From assembly GCF_019578655.1 (NCBI RefSeq), contig NC_063260.1:27862888-27926887 (forward strand): a DNA stretch of 64,000 bases, given 5' to 3'. The DNA is from Ricinus communis (taxonomy: Eukaryota > Streptophyta > Magnoliopsida > Malpighiales > Euphorbiaceae). The notes below the pieces were generated by a model. It ran no database searches. It saw nothing but the letters and a program-made list of their open reading frames with translations, and was not told where the DNA came from. The first letter of the stretch is position 1. Each line of letters opens with the position of its first letter. The position numbers and the translations under genes are program-made. Below are positions 24,460 through 36,417 of this stretch, one piece after another.

Positions 24460-25420
24460 AAGGTGGCCTTTTCATGGAGGTTGCATTGAGTTCTCTCTAT
24501 GATCAGTTTGTGATTCTGTTTTTATGAATAAAATGTGAATTAAAATTTAAATCTCAAGCACAACTCTGCATCGTGCTCATTGCATAAAACAGAGAACTGT
24601 GCCTTTTCTGGTATTTTAGTGACGGTGGGAACTGAGGCTTCTCTTTCACAACTGTGACTTCTGAAATTGTATTTTCAGCGTATCAGTTCACAATAATTTG
24701 TACTATGTTTAAGTGGCAGACATTATAACGTGCAGTGGCTGTATGCACTTTCATGTATTTGATGCATAGATCATAAAAGCAATAATTTTCTGAAGTTCTT
24801 TTGGCTGGGAAACTCTTGTTTAAGAATTGTTTTTAAGCATTATTAGAATTCTTTTTGGATGTACTTTGATGAACCTTTGCAAGGACAGAAACATGTATCC
24901 TTAATTTTTTTCTTTTGGGGGAAAAGACTGGGACAAGTCCGAAACAGAGCAAAACAAAGCTTAATCATGAGTGAAACTTGTACCCATCTCATCACAAGCA
25001 AGAGATGTGATCTACTATAGTAAAGAGTAGTCTTACGCTCTTCTTTCTGCCAAGTGCTGAGAGATCGACTTGAAAGATCCAATCCCCAACCCAAAGTACC
25101 TCTTTGTGGGAGAACTAGCAGGGACGACCCCTATGTTTTTTCGTGGAGCGGCGAATTTGCCTCCAACTTCGAGAAGTATCTCGTGCTTCTTGATTTCTAT
25201 CTTTTTGGGTTGCATGCCCAATATACCAGCTGGAGGTTCAAACAAAAGCTTGAAGACCAAAATCCATACCAAAGGCGAGACCCGCCGACCAGTGAGCACA
25301 AGAGTTAAGACTCTGAATATATGCTTACATTGATGCACCAATCCTTGTTGAGCAAGTTTTAACTGCAGCAAGCAAGACCAGAGCTGCCATTACTGGTTGC
25401 ACTATTAACTACTGAGATGG
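23040..25420 (+). repeat. Leader/intron-like duplicated block, copy B
   Basis: Collinear with the blocks at 12.8 and 27.1 kb, but starting without the promoter part. It holds a TA microsatellite at about 24428-24460 and the second hairpin. Near 25030-25370 open frames overlap on both strands; the plus-strand frame VFSWSGEFASNFEKYL and the minus-strand frame KRYFGLGIGSFKS cannot both be real, and neither was recognised. Relative to copy A about 180 bp is missing at 24716. Confidence 0.6.
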
Positions 25421-26119
25421 CTGTTGTTTGCATTTTTTTTTTTCTTAGTTTCATGTCTGCTAATCGCTGTTATGTTTTGGCCCGTATTACTTCTTTCAAG
25501 TGAAATGAGTCCCTATTAGCCACTTATTTAATGGGTTCTTGCTTTCTTCAGTCTTTCATTACTACTCAGCTATGATACTTGGTGCAAGAATGTAGTCGGC
25601 CGATTTTGATGTCTTCCCGTATACCCACAAAAATCCCCAGCTTTATCTGCACCTTATATTTGGTGATTATGTTTTATTCCATATAAATTCCTTGTTATAT
25701 ATCTCTCTATGAATCGCAAGAAGATATAAAAGCACAGAAATTTTCACCATTTATATATTGATTATGCAATAACTATTTTTTAATTATAATTAATGTATTT
25801 CATTTTATCACTAATATTTGTTGTTAGCTATTTATTTGGAAGTGCAGTCTGAAGATGATATGCTGATATTTATGGTAAATATGTTGAGAAAGGAACTAAT
25901 TTCTTTAACTCACATTTCATTATGACATGTAAGAAATCTTGGTATGACAGGTAGTCTCTGCGAAACTAATGAGGCTTATGAATAGTGGTAAGAAACATTT
26001 CAGTATACATGCTGAAGCATTTCTAGCTCCATCTGGCCTTCTAAAACACTGAAATTAGTACTCTGCTGCTCAATTTGATTATGATTCTCAATTAGGTCTG
26101 CATAATTGAAAACAGGGCA

Positions 26120-26570
26120 TGTCATATTTTGGTCAATGCAGCTGCTGGCACCATAAATTAAGGTCATTAATGCTATGCGAACGATAGATAGAAGGTGGTG
26201 TTGAATGCATGGCATCCTAGCAATGTACATCTTCCAGCAGCAACAAATGCACAGAGTTGGGTCCAAGGAGTCGTGTAGTGCATGTCCTGTGGGGGTGTTC
26301 CAGGCATGCCACAAGAAAAAACGTAGGAAGGCTAGAGGATTGGTGATGTCTGATTAAGCACTTGCCTACACATTTTGGTTTCATAATTTTCCTTTTGTAG
26401 TTAATGGGAAAAGATAAAAGGTATGATTCATTGCACATGAATGATTTATCAGTGCTATAATTATTCTTTTTATACTCTCTTAAGTTGCACTTTTCACTCA
26501 TGTTGCTCTAAAAACACAATGCTCATAATGAACGTAAAAATGAAATTCAATTGGCTGAAAAAAGAATGAA
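26120..26570. repeat. Copy of the ankyrin 3'-flank block
   Basis: Matches 16310-16520, 22420-22740 and 30085-30310, including GCAGCTGCTG, ACATCTTCCAGCAGCAACAA and GTGGTGTTC-type words. The ankyrin exons that precede it elsewhere are absent. No coding function is seen. Confidence 0.6.
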
Positions 26571-26574
26571 GTCA

Positions 26575-26835
26575 ATTAACATTTAGAGTAAAAGTAAAAT
26601 GCATTATCAGGTTAATGATGTGGGAACTAAAACGCCTTGCAGTATAGATACAACGGCGTTGCCGTTTTTTACCTGCTTGAATCAAACGCAATACCATATT
26701 AATATCACGTGCAGTCTACGCGCGCCGCATTAATAATTGCCTAAATTAAAAGCACCGACTATGAACTGCTGCTTAAATCAAACGCAGCGTTGACTCTGCC
26801 CAGTGCCTATATAAGCAAAACTTTGTGTGATGCCA
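26575..26835 (+). promoter_or_regulatory. Conserved promoter-like block, copy C
   Basis: Counterpart of 12480-12790, with conserved AAACGC words, GCATTAATAATTGCCTAAAT and TCTGCCCAGTGCCTATATAAG, whose TATATAAG lies at about 26810. It lies about 2.6 kb upstream of the ankyrin exon that keeps its ATG (29453), with the leader-like block between them. Confidence 0.45.
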
Positions 26836-27119
26836 GAACGCGAAGTTGCTGTGGCTTATGTTTTCAGATCTCTGTCTGTCGGTTCTTCTTCGTCAGTGGT
26901 GAATTTAGAATGTATGAATGGTGAATTTAGAATCAATACTTCCTATCCGGGTCAATAAATTTAGATCTGTTTCGGATTTAGAATCTGAATACGCGGAGAA
27001 AAAGGCAATGTAAAGTGCCAGTCTCAACTCCTTCGCGCCTTTTCTTTTCTGAGGGGAGAAAGCAGCTTTTGTTGGCCAGACACATTCCGTTTTCATATGC
27101 TTAATAAGTAAAAGAAAAA

Positions 27120-29400
27120 ACCCTAGCTCTAAACACGTTTTATGAACTTGTCTTTCTGAATTTTATTTTTTCTTGAGTTTGTCCATGCGTCCTTTTTGCT
27201 TTTGGATTACAATCGACAAAAAGAATTTTAAAGAAGGGAAAATCAAAACGAAAACAAGGGTACATAAGAATTTTAGATGTTAATTTTATGTGAAGCGTTA
27301 CTGCGATTTACATGTATTCCAAGACTTACTGGCTGGCTTTTATCGGATTGGACAATTGAAGTTATAGAAAAAAGATTTTGATATTTTTCTATGAGTGACC
27401 TGTTTTCATTCTTATGCACAAAAATTTGTTATTATATCTATGGAATTAAATTTTTGATGGATTATTTGTACAGTGTCATCTTGGCATATTTTTTTCTTCT
27501 CATCATTTATTTCTTTTGGAGTGCATTCTTGCTGTAAGCTTCCAGGCAGTCACTGATAGGAAAGGGAAATTTAGGTGTGAATTATCCTCCTGATTTGTAA
27601 CAGATATGATAATATCTCGACCAATAGTTGTATAAGCATTTTGTGGGTTATCCTCCTCTTATGGTGGGAGGACATAAAGTAGCATCAACAGAGTCATTCT
27701 GCTTTCTGGTCTTATTGGAAAATTGAATGGAATTGATTGCTATCTTATGGAATAAAGTCCAACGTCACTTCATCATCTGTGATGTACCACAGATATGGAT
27801 CCATTCCAGTTCTTCTTAAAGGAAGATGAAGTTGTCATTTTGAATGTCTCTTGAGTCCTTGATGTGCCCGGGTTGTTACTGAAAATCTTTCAGAGTGACC
27901 ATCGTGTCTATATATATATATATATATATACACTAACTATTAACACAAACAAGGGTATTGTTCTCCATTTGGCTGTGTCAAAGTTGTCTTCGGGGAATGG
28001 GTGGTGATTTTTTTGCTTTCTTATCTTTTGTGATCTATGTCTTGAACACTGAATGACCTTGAAGTCATATTTGACTTATCCTTCTTCTCATAGTCAATTT
28101 TGCTTGCTGCTCATGAGCTCCTCCTTTGGACATGATGTGTGAAAGATGAAAACTTCTTGCTGATGCATTTCGGACTTATTTCATGGAAATATATGTTAAG
28201 GATATGTAGTTTTTGGTTGTATATAAATCCCAGCAAACGACAATGTATCTGCTGTCGGATACTCTGAGCTCATAACCAGGTTCTTGTTCAGTTTCATGAG
28301 ATATACAGATGCACCTTAGTCCATTTAGCTACTCTGTCGTCTGTCCCTCCATTCTGTTTATCAATTTTTTTTTGTTAGTCTCTGACTGAATCTTGCGATT
28401 ACAAGTTAAAAGTAAAGTTTTCCATGAGCTAATTTCTTTACCTTCTTTTTTGGATTATCAAAACTTTGATCGGTTGGAAATCTGAAGTCATGAGCTTGAA
28501 ACTATGATGGGGAATGTAATCCGAAAAAATATAAAGAAATTTGAACTGTGAGAAATCTTGGTATTAATTATTTTCAGTGGTTTTGATACTCACTGTTTTA
28601 TCTGAGTCAGTCGGCTTGCAATCTCTAGAAGTTGAAATTTCGCAGCTAATAATGTCTCACACGAACATATATTCTCAACGTGGATGGGTGATTATATATA
28701 TATATATATATATATTATGTAAAGGTGGCTTTTCATGGTGGTTGCAATGAGTTCTTTTTATGATCAATTTTTGATGCGGTTTTTATTTGGAATCTTGGCA
28801 CTTAATAAAATGTTTAGTAAAATTTGAATCTTTATCACAACTCTGCAACATGCTTATTTCATAAAACGGAGAACTGTGCCTTTTCTGGTATTTTAGTGAC
28901 AGTGGGAACTGAGGTTTCTTTTTCACAATTATGACTTATGAAATTGTATCTTCATCAGATCAGTTCACAATAATTTGTAGTATGTTTAAGTGGCAGACAT
29001 TATAACGTGCAGTGGCCTTATGCACTTTCATGTATTTGATGCATAGATCATAAAAGCAATAATTTTCTGAAGTTCTTTTAGCCGGAAACTCTTGTTTAAG
29101 AATTGTTTTTAAGCATATTTCCTCAGGCTAGTTCTGCTAAACTATTATGGTTATACTTTGAGGAACCTTTGAAGGGGCAAAAACATGTATCCTGAATTTT
29201 GTTTTTGGGTGGAAAAAGACTGGGACTAGTCCAAAACAGAGCAAAACAAAGTCTAATCTCGTCGCATGACCAAGCAAGAGATGCGAATATATGTTTGACG
29301 TTGATGCACCAATCCCTCTTGAGCAAGTTTTTAACTGCGGCAAGCAAGACAGAGCTGTCATTACTGGTTGCAGTATTAACTGCTGAGATGTTAGTTGCTG
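27120..29400 (+). repeat. Leader/intron-like duplicated block, copy C
   Basis: Third collinear copy, with TA microsatellites at about 27907-27930 and 28694-28716 that differ in place and length from the other copies, and the third hairpin. It ends directly before the first exon of the ankyrin fragment at 29453, which is why the block is interpreted as former leader and intron sequence. Confidence 0.6.
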
Positions 29401-29452
29401 TTTGATAAGTAGAGATTTTGTGTGTGTTGCTTTTTAAGAAGAGAAGTAGAAC

Positions 29453-29625
29453 ATGTTGGTGACCGGGGTGACTACCGCTTCTCCTCTTAATCGTCCACCT
29501 CCACAATTCCCTGCTACTCCGAGATTAGTATTGGTAGCTTTATCACTGGAAGTTTTGATTTTCTTCTAGTAGTACAATAGTTCGTAACTCCACATCAAAC
29601 CATTATGAGGAGGATCTACCTAAAG
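29453..29625 (+). pseudogene. EMB506/AKRP-like first exon, copy C
   Basis: This matches exon 1 of copy B and keeps the start ATG (then LVTGVTTASPLNRP). It lacks most of the middle, including the acidic stretch, and resumes as SSTSNHYEE-like sequence before a donor at 29625. No later ankyrin exons follow; the sequence passes into the duplicated intron-like block and then the heat-shock gene. It is a truncated remnant. Confidence 0.65.
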
Positions 29626-30899
29626 GTGTCCCTTTTATCCTTCGTTCCTTCTTGTTTTTTCTTTCCTTTTGCATTTTTCTTGAATTAAATCATAAAAAGG
29701 ATCGAAAGGAAAAGAACCTGAATTAAAGATGATATTATGATATTTATAGTAAATATGCTGCGAAAGGAACTAATTTCTTATTTCCTTATAACATGTAAGA
29801 AATATAGTTAATCTTGATTTGACAGGTAGTCTCTGAGGCTTATGATTAGTGTTAAGAACATTTCAATATACATGCTGAAGCATTTCTAAAACACTGAAAT
29901 AAGTACTCTGCTGCTCAATTTTATTATTTCATAAGCCTTTTCAGAGTGGACTTGCTCACATCTTGCAAAAGCTTTTTGTGGGTCATTGAAACTTCTTGTG
30001 CTCTTGGAAGCCTAAATTTAGGCAGGAGTTTGGGAGACATGTAATTTTGCTTATCAGCAACTCAGTGGCATGATCACGGAGGCATGTTATATTTGGTCAA
30101 TGTAGCTGCTGCCACCACACATTAAGGTCATTTATGTTCTGTGAACAACTGACAGTAGGTGGTGTTGAATTCATGGCGTCCTAGCAATGTACATCTTCCA
30201 GCAGCAACAAATGCACAGACTTGGGTCCAAGGAGTCGTGTAGTGCATGACATGTGGTGGTGTTCTAGGCATGCCAGAGACAAACGTAGGAAGGCTAGAGG
30301 ATTGATGATGTCAGATTAAGCACTTGCCTGCACTACTTTCAGAAATGGACATATCCAACCATTGACCTTGTAAAATAGGGATTACATAATCTCTCAAACG
30401 AATCATTAGAGACACGGGGTCTTTTGATCATGAAATACTGTTTCCAAAATTCAGTCCTTTTGGTTGATGCCCTTTAATTCTGTTTGATAGTTAAGACCCT
30501 GCTGATGCTGTTCACTAGCAGTAGAATCCTAGACCCCCATTTTTTTGTAGCTTAATCACATCAGATGTACTGAGCCTATCAGGATGGAGAAAATAATGCA
30601 CATCCTATATGAAGTTTCGGAGATGAGACTTTTCTCGTTGTTGCAATATGTGGATCCTGCTCACAGCTCAACATTTGCTAGGCAAACATGTAAAAGTTAG
30701 AAGCTACAGAAATTAAACATGCCATTCAGAGAATGATAAATGAAGCTTATTTTAGATTATGAAAATATTTCATCAACAACACACTGCAGCACAAGCGGAA
30801 TACAGTTTACAAGATCTGATGACAACCCTTATTCTCTCTAAAACAAGGTGACGGATCTCTTTTTATGTATTGTAAACAGCTCTCCACATGGTAAAAGAT

Positions 30900-31478
30900 T
30901 CACAGCTCTTGTTTGGCATTATTACTGTTGAGCTTGACTGGTTCAGGTTTCTCTTCTTCTCCTGCAATGCTAACAACCCTAGGACCCTTGATCTTATCAG
31001 GAGACAATTTGTTTAAAGATAAGGTAAGAACGCCATTCTCAAGCTTCGCCTTGACAGAGTCCAAATCCACATTGTCTGGCAACCTAAACTGTCTCCAGAA
31101 TTTGCCATACGATCTCTCCACCCTGTGCCATTGATCCCCTTTCTTCTCTTCCTCTTTCTTCCTCTCTCCACTCACCCTTAACACCCTGTTCTCCAGCAAT
31201 TCAATCTTTAGCTCCTCCTTCTTCAACCCTGGAACATCTAGCATGATCATGTGACTTTCAGGAGTTTCCTTCCAGTCCACTCTTGCTGGTGAGAGTGCCA
31301 CATTATCGTCTCTGTCAATCCCAAATGGTATCTGCTCTAATACTCTGAATGGGTCTGACCAGAAATCAGTCAGCAGACTTCCAGGACGATCAACAAATGG
31401 CAGAAGTGACGCATTGGAGGGACTCCAAAGCAAGAGTAAGAAGAAGCTGAAAAAGAAGCTCAGTAGCACTGGTCTCAT
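30900..31478 (-). CDS. ER-resident small heat shock protein (class IV type), copy 2
   Basis: 192 residues from the ATG at 31478, nearly identical to the gene at 17127-17705. Signal peptide (1-23), alpha-crystallin domain (about 63-160), GVLTL core and KQEL retrieval signal are all kept. Differences are L39F, A41S, N185S and D187N, none in the crystallin core. Near-identity extends about 800 bp beyond the stop and 300 bp upstream of the start, so the pair is a recent duplication or has been homogenised by gene conversion. Both copies look functional and should respond to heat through the same upstream element. Confidence 0.95.
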   Translation of the reverse strand: MRPVLLSFFFSFFLLLLWSPSNASLLPFVDRPGSLLTDFWSDPFRVLEQIPFGIDRDDNVALSPARVDWKETPESHMIMLDVPGLKKEELKIELLENRVLRVSGERKKEEEKKGDQWHRVERSYGKFWRQFRLPDNVDLDSVKAKLENGVLTLSLNKLSPDKIKGPRVVSIAGEEEKPEPVKLNSNNAKQEL

Positions 31479-31619
31479 TGTAAGTCTGCTGATGTTTGTC
31501 AGTGAAGTTGCTGTCTGTTTTTGGATAAGGGTTTTAAGACTAAAGAGTTGCAAATAGAAGAAATACGCTTGCTGCAAAGAGTTCAATGTTCAGTTTTGGT
31601 TTCTTGTCCAAGACAAGAC

Positions 31620-31752
31620 TAGCCTGTGTATATATAACAAGTACGCGTGGAGGAATATGGGCATTCAGAGAAATGGGGAGAGTTCCAGTCACTTTGCCTC
31701 TGATGACTCATAGTCGGTTACCACATTCCCCACTCTTCCAGAGGCTTCATGT
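31620..31752 (-). promoter_or_regulatory. Heat-shock promoter of copy 2
   Basis: The TATATATA element (about 31628-31637) and TTCCAGAGGCTTC (about 31736-31748) are kept as in copy 1. Similarity between the two promoters stops at about 31774 (18001 in the other copy), so any control elements further out differ between the genes. Confidence 0.65.
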
Positions 31753-31789
31753 TTTCTTCATTATCTTGATTGATATTTGTTTTTGAGTC

Positions 31790-32640
31790 GAACTTTTCTA
31801 GAGACTGCTAATTCCGGCCAACATTTCAATATGTAGAACTGCTTTTAATTATGGGTAAAGTTTTTTTTTAAAAAGAAAAAAACGACTATGTTTATACTTC
31901 AAAAGACTTTGGCAAAGTGATATTAGTAAGTTATTTTTTTTATTAAATAATAATTTCTAATTTCATAAATTAATTATATTTTTAATATTTATATGATATA
32001 TAATATTATTAATTATTTCTTTGCTGAATCATTTTTATAATATATTCAGTTTAGCATTAGTTACTTATATATATATAAAAATCTTTTCAAGCAAAAATCA
32101 ATTTAAAATTTTACAAATTAAAAATATCATAATTAAAATAGTACAAAACCCATGCAACACGAATAGTATATACAAAAGTTCTCATATATAAGTTTAACTC
32201 TGTACATAGATATTATGTTGATAGGTATAATGTTGATGAAATATTAAATTGTCGCATAATAATATTATATAATATAACTAATAAATATTTTTTGTTAAAT
32301 AAAAACTCTTAGCTAATAAATTAATTTTCTATTTAAACAATACAATCTAATATTAAAAATAACATACTAAATACATTCCAAATCATTTATATATAAATAT
32401 AATCAATGTAATAGTTGAAAGAAATAGTCTTAATATAATTCTATATTTTATTATATTAATAAAATTCTAAAATACTACAAAAAGAAAAGGATATACTTCA
32501 ATACGGTTAAATTGCTATTATTTCTGACAAAGGATTCTAAAATCTTTCTACTAATTATTTTAAAATACTATAATAATAATAATAATAATAATAAATTGGG
32601 AAGAAAGTCATCTAAGTGATGAATTTATATGGACAGGACA
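31790..32640. other. AT-rich intergenic stretch with AAT microsatellite
   Basis: No gene is seen. The stretch is strongly AT-rich and holds an ATA/AAT trinucleotide run at about 32571-32594. It separates the duplicated region from the F-box gene. Confidence 0.6.
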
Positions 32641-32765
32641 GAGGTAACTGATAAACAAAACAAACTAAACTCAAATACAGATGTGGGAGATGTATTACAT
32701 CTATTGCCATTTCAAACATGTCGAATCCATTGATTGACGTTGTGCAGACCAGGAGTACATACGAA

Positions 32766-35700
32766 TCAGCAAAACCTCAAAGTAGCTTCTAGCTCATTCT
32801 CATTGTCGCAATTGTATCCCAATAAATAAGCTCGTGCTGCCATAAAATCAAAGACAACAATGAAATGAAATCCATCACCAAGACATTTCTTAAAACATCA
32901 CAAGATAATATAATATCATTTACCGAAACGACCCGATCCCATGAATGGCTCTGCTTCATCTGTTGCTGCGCTTTCCGCCTTCCACAAGAGCCACAAAGTA
33001 TTACAAATAACTAATTTACTAACAAAATAATGAACAAAAATGAAAATTACCTAAAATAAGTTATATATCATTTAACCAATTACTCCGGAATTCAGATAGT
33101 ATAACAGGTGATACTAAAAGCCCTAAGGCTTTAAACTTAAATATACCATGATTCCTGTAATCGGTATCGTGAACATCCAACTTAATTATTTTAATTACTT
33201 GATTTTAGAAAAAATATTTCTAGTAGCTACCCTTAAGCTTCCCTTCCAAGGGACAATATTCATAATATGAAAAGGAAGAAACAGAAAAGAAGGCGGCCGG
33301 GCGTCTCCTCTATTGAAAAACAAATGTATGCCAGAGAAAACTTACAGCATCTGGTTCCATTTCACACGGTGACAAGAGTCTATCAAAACATAGCCCTGAA
33401 ACTGTACAGACCAAAAGCTCATTTACAGGGTTTATAACGACTTCTCTGCATGTATCACCACAAACTGAAAACAGAAACAACAAGAATACATATTATGCCC
33501 TGGTCCCTAAGACAAAGTCACATTTACACAAATTTAAACACCAGAACTTTCTACCGTGAACATTGCCAGTTTTTTCACAGACAAAAACATCTCCAATCTG
33601 GTAGTAAGAACACGTTTCTCCAGAACAAGAATGGTCAGTGACCACCTTATCTGCCAGGCCTTTTTTATTTTTCCATATGGACACTTGTTCGGCGATTGTC
33701 TTGTCAAGAATTATCCGATCATCTTTCACCTTCCACAAAATAAAACAAATGAGAAAACATGCGTCTAGTTAAGCCATAACTCTTCATTTTCTATCGTAAA
33801 ATATCAGGAGAAAAAAGAAAATTTAAGATTGCATATGCTTTGCTCTGCATCTACCATAGATGCTTCATGCTTGAATCACAAAGAATTCAGTACCTATCTA
33901 CAAGTCCAAAGTGGTCATTGTTCATAGGGATGCAGGACAACCCCCAAATCAAGAATTTGAGGACATCAACCCTTTAGGCATGGATTCTCACATCAGCACA
34001 CAAACATATGTAAGAAAAACCCATCCAGTTATAAATATGAATAGATGCACATGCAGATATAAATGAGCACACTGACTTAGATGTGCATTCAAAGAATGGC
34101 AGTCCTATAAAAACATGAAGAAGAATTTCAATATTTGGGATAAAGCAAAACTAGGGAGTTGGATATTTGTCTTCTGGGCAATGTGCTTTCCTTGCCTGTC
34201 TTTGTTGGCATAATCATTATAAAACAGCAAGCAGCTACTAATGACACTAATCATCCTAAATGTTCAAACATCATTAATATTTGAGAAAGTACTATAGTAA
34301 CTCTGGAGATTAAACAAAGTTCTAGAATCTACACACTCCTAGCTAACAGTCTCTCATGAGTAGAAATGACTTTACCATTGGTTTCAATCTCCAAATTGCA
34401 TACCATGTGTACAGAAAAGCTTTAAGAGTAGGCAGGTTGCGAATTTGCAATAACAAAGTTTAAAATAGTACTGAAGCATATAACTATTCAACAAAATCAT
34501 AACTTTCATACCTGTGAAGGAAGAGGGGCTTGACTTCTTTTCGATGCATGCATTTGGATGTAATATTCCTTAAACTCAGGTTGGCAGTTTCTTACAAGTT
34601 TAACCATTTCCTCTTCATCACGCTGCAAAATAAAATGATCATGCTTCAAGATCATCATTATCACATTAGCTTCGACTACTTAATGGCCACCAAAAAAGAT
34701 AGTAATATCATCTACAAAGGATTAAATAAGGATGCGTATCTCAGGAATTATTTTCTGTTAAAAAAATTTGAAAGAAAAAGTATTTACCTTGAAATGCATA
34801 GAGTGAAGTGTTGATCATCATGAAATTTGAAAAAAGCTTTATGCTTGTCATAAGAAAGTATTATTAAACCTATGCTTGGGCTTTTCTTGTGTCTGTTGAA
34901 GGGAAAAAGTAAAATACTAGAAATTCTGAGTGTGAGATAATCACCTGAATATAAAGTTTCTTCCAAGCACTATCGCATAACCTCTTAAAAGGAGGCAAGA
35001 TTCCCCATCGCAAACAATACCTGCCAAAAGTTTGAGCGTGAACCATGTCAGTTACTATCTCCTTACAAGGACAAGGACATCGCACAGATACAATGAACAA
35101 AAGAAAATAAATCAACAAAATTGCAACTCCATTCTAACATTAAGGTAGCGTAAAGATCATACTGTGAAGCCTCCTTAACCAATAACTAATCCATACAATA
35201 ATATTTCTAACTATCTTTTAAACAATTAGTTCTAAAAGCCCGAAATTTGAAACACAAAATACTCAAATAGACTAACTCAACATGAAGCAATTTGATCGAG
35301 ACTCATAATCAGGAAAAAGAAAAACGAGGGGGTAAAATCGGTAGCACTAGCGCTTACAAGTTGTGCTTTTCATACCTCAACACCCACAATGGCATTTACA
35401 GGAAGGAAAGGCACTAGTGTTGCCTATTAACACAGGAAAAGACTTTTTCTTATTATTATTTTTGGGGGAAAAATGGGAGAAAGTTTTAAATCCATACATT
35501 TTGAATAAAGAACATCAAACAACAACCAGTGTCCACCACTACGGTCAATAAGAAATAAATATTTATAAATTTTATAATTATAAAATTTATAACACAATGT
35601 TAATTCCTTAATGATGAATGGTATGCATGAGTTTATGACAATAAAATTGGTAAAATTACTGACAGGCGACGCCACAAGGACTCATCAGATGCTGCAAAAT

Positions 35701-36222
35701 TCATAAATCTACACACCAGAGAACATGTCATCAGGTCCTGCATTTCATTTATGCAAAACAACAACAAAAATCAAAATTTTGATTTCGATATAAAATTTAA
35801 AAACAAAACATTATAACAAAAAGAAAAAGTAGATGTAAAATGATTTATAAAAACTGACCTCCGAAGAAAGAAATTTGAGAATATGTACGAAGATTTCTGG
35901 AGGAATCTTGCTTAATATACCACTCTCTATTCTCATTTTCTTATTATTATTATTATTATTACTATTATTATCTTCTTCTTTCTCTTTCATTTTCTCATTT
36001 CTAATTGTTTTCGCTTTTGCAACCTCCGCCTCCGCCTGCTCCGTCTCTTCCTAAAAAAAAAATCGACGAAAATTGAGATTTTGACGTCATCAATCAATTA
36101 CAATTTTGATAGAGTAGAAAACATTAATCTAATTCTGAAATTACCTGATCAGAGACTTCAGAGAGGACCTCTGATTCGAGGAATTCGGCTAAGCTCTCGT
36201 TCTCTTCGTCGGAGATCGTCAT
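32766..36222 (-). CDS. SKIP31: F-box protein, SKIP31-like (9 exons)
   Basis: Nine exons join cleanly: 36222-36145, 36050-35859, 35737-35664, 35020-34945, 34622-34512, 33729-33555, 33464-33346, 32978-32924 and 32836-32766; 316 codons plus TGA. After an acidic N-terminus and an Asn run (microsatellite-coded, about residues 54-62) comes an F-box (about 73-115), with [13 protein letters not shown] and the tryptophan in [10 protein letters not shown]. The C-terminal half has paired cysteines ([37 protein letters not shown]) suggestive of a metal-binding fold, and ends in [10 protein letters not shown]...TLRFC. F-box proteins tie a target to SKP1-CUL1 ubiquitin ligases; SKIP31 (At5g45360) is an SKP1/ASK interactor. 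Similarity is from recalled family features. All splice junctions are GT-AG and all phases agree. Confidence 0.9.
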
Positions 36223-36417
36223 GTAGATTTTCTGTATGTTCGAATTACAAATTTAAGAGATCGCACAGCTATTGATGTCGCCGCACCGCCGTCGGTGGCC
36301 GTAGGTTTGGGGCATGTGGGACAGTGGAGCGTTAAAATGAAAATAGAGAGAATTAGGGAGATTTTCGGGTCGGGTCGATCCGTTAGTGCGCCTGTTTGTT
36401 TGGATTCTTTTAAAAAT

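Larger units (their letters stand above)
10250..31780. repeat. Complex local segmental duplication (about three partial units)
   Basis: Shared blocks recur in the same orientation. (1) ACTCGGAAGTA block at 10.25, 20.13 and 20.67 kb. (2) Ankyrin 3' exons at 10.5 and 21.7 kb, with flanks at 11.16, 22.25 and 29.95 kb. (3) A GCAGCTGCTGCCACCA block at 11.35, 16.32, 22.43, 26.14 and 30.10 kb. (4) Promoter/leader block at 12.5-15.25, 23.04-25.42 and 26.57-29.40 kb. (5) ATTATGATATTTATGGTAAA block at 15.63, 19.45, 25.87 and 29.74 kb. (6) Heat-shock gene at 16.3-18.0 and 30.09-31.77 kb. (7) TTTCATGTCTG block at 18.46 and 25.45 kb. The order suggests an ancestral unit of leader block, ankyrin gene and heat-shock gene, duplicated in tandem and then trimmed by deletions. 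Confidence 0.8.

Noticed and set aside
26000..26501. Overlapping minus-strand open frames of 104 and 94 codons
   Set aside because: Same duplicated non-coding block as above, frames not conserved between copies.
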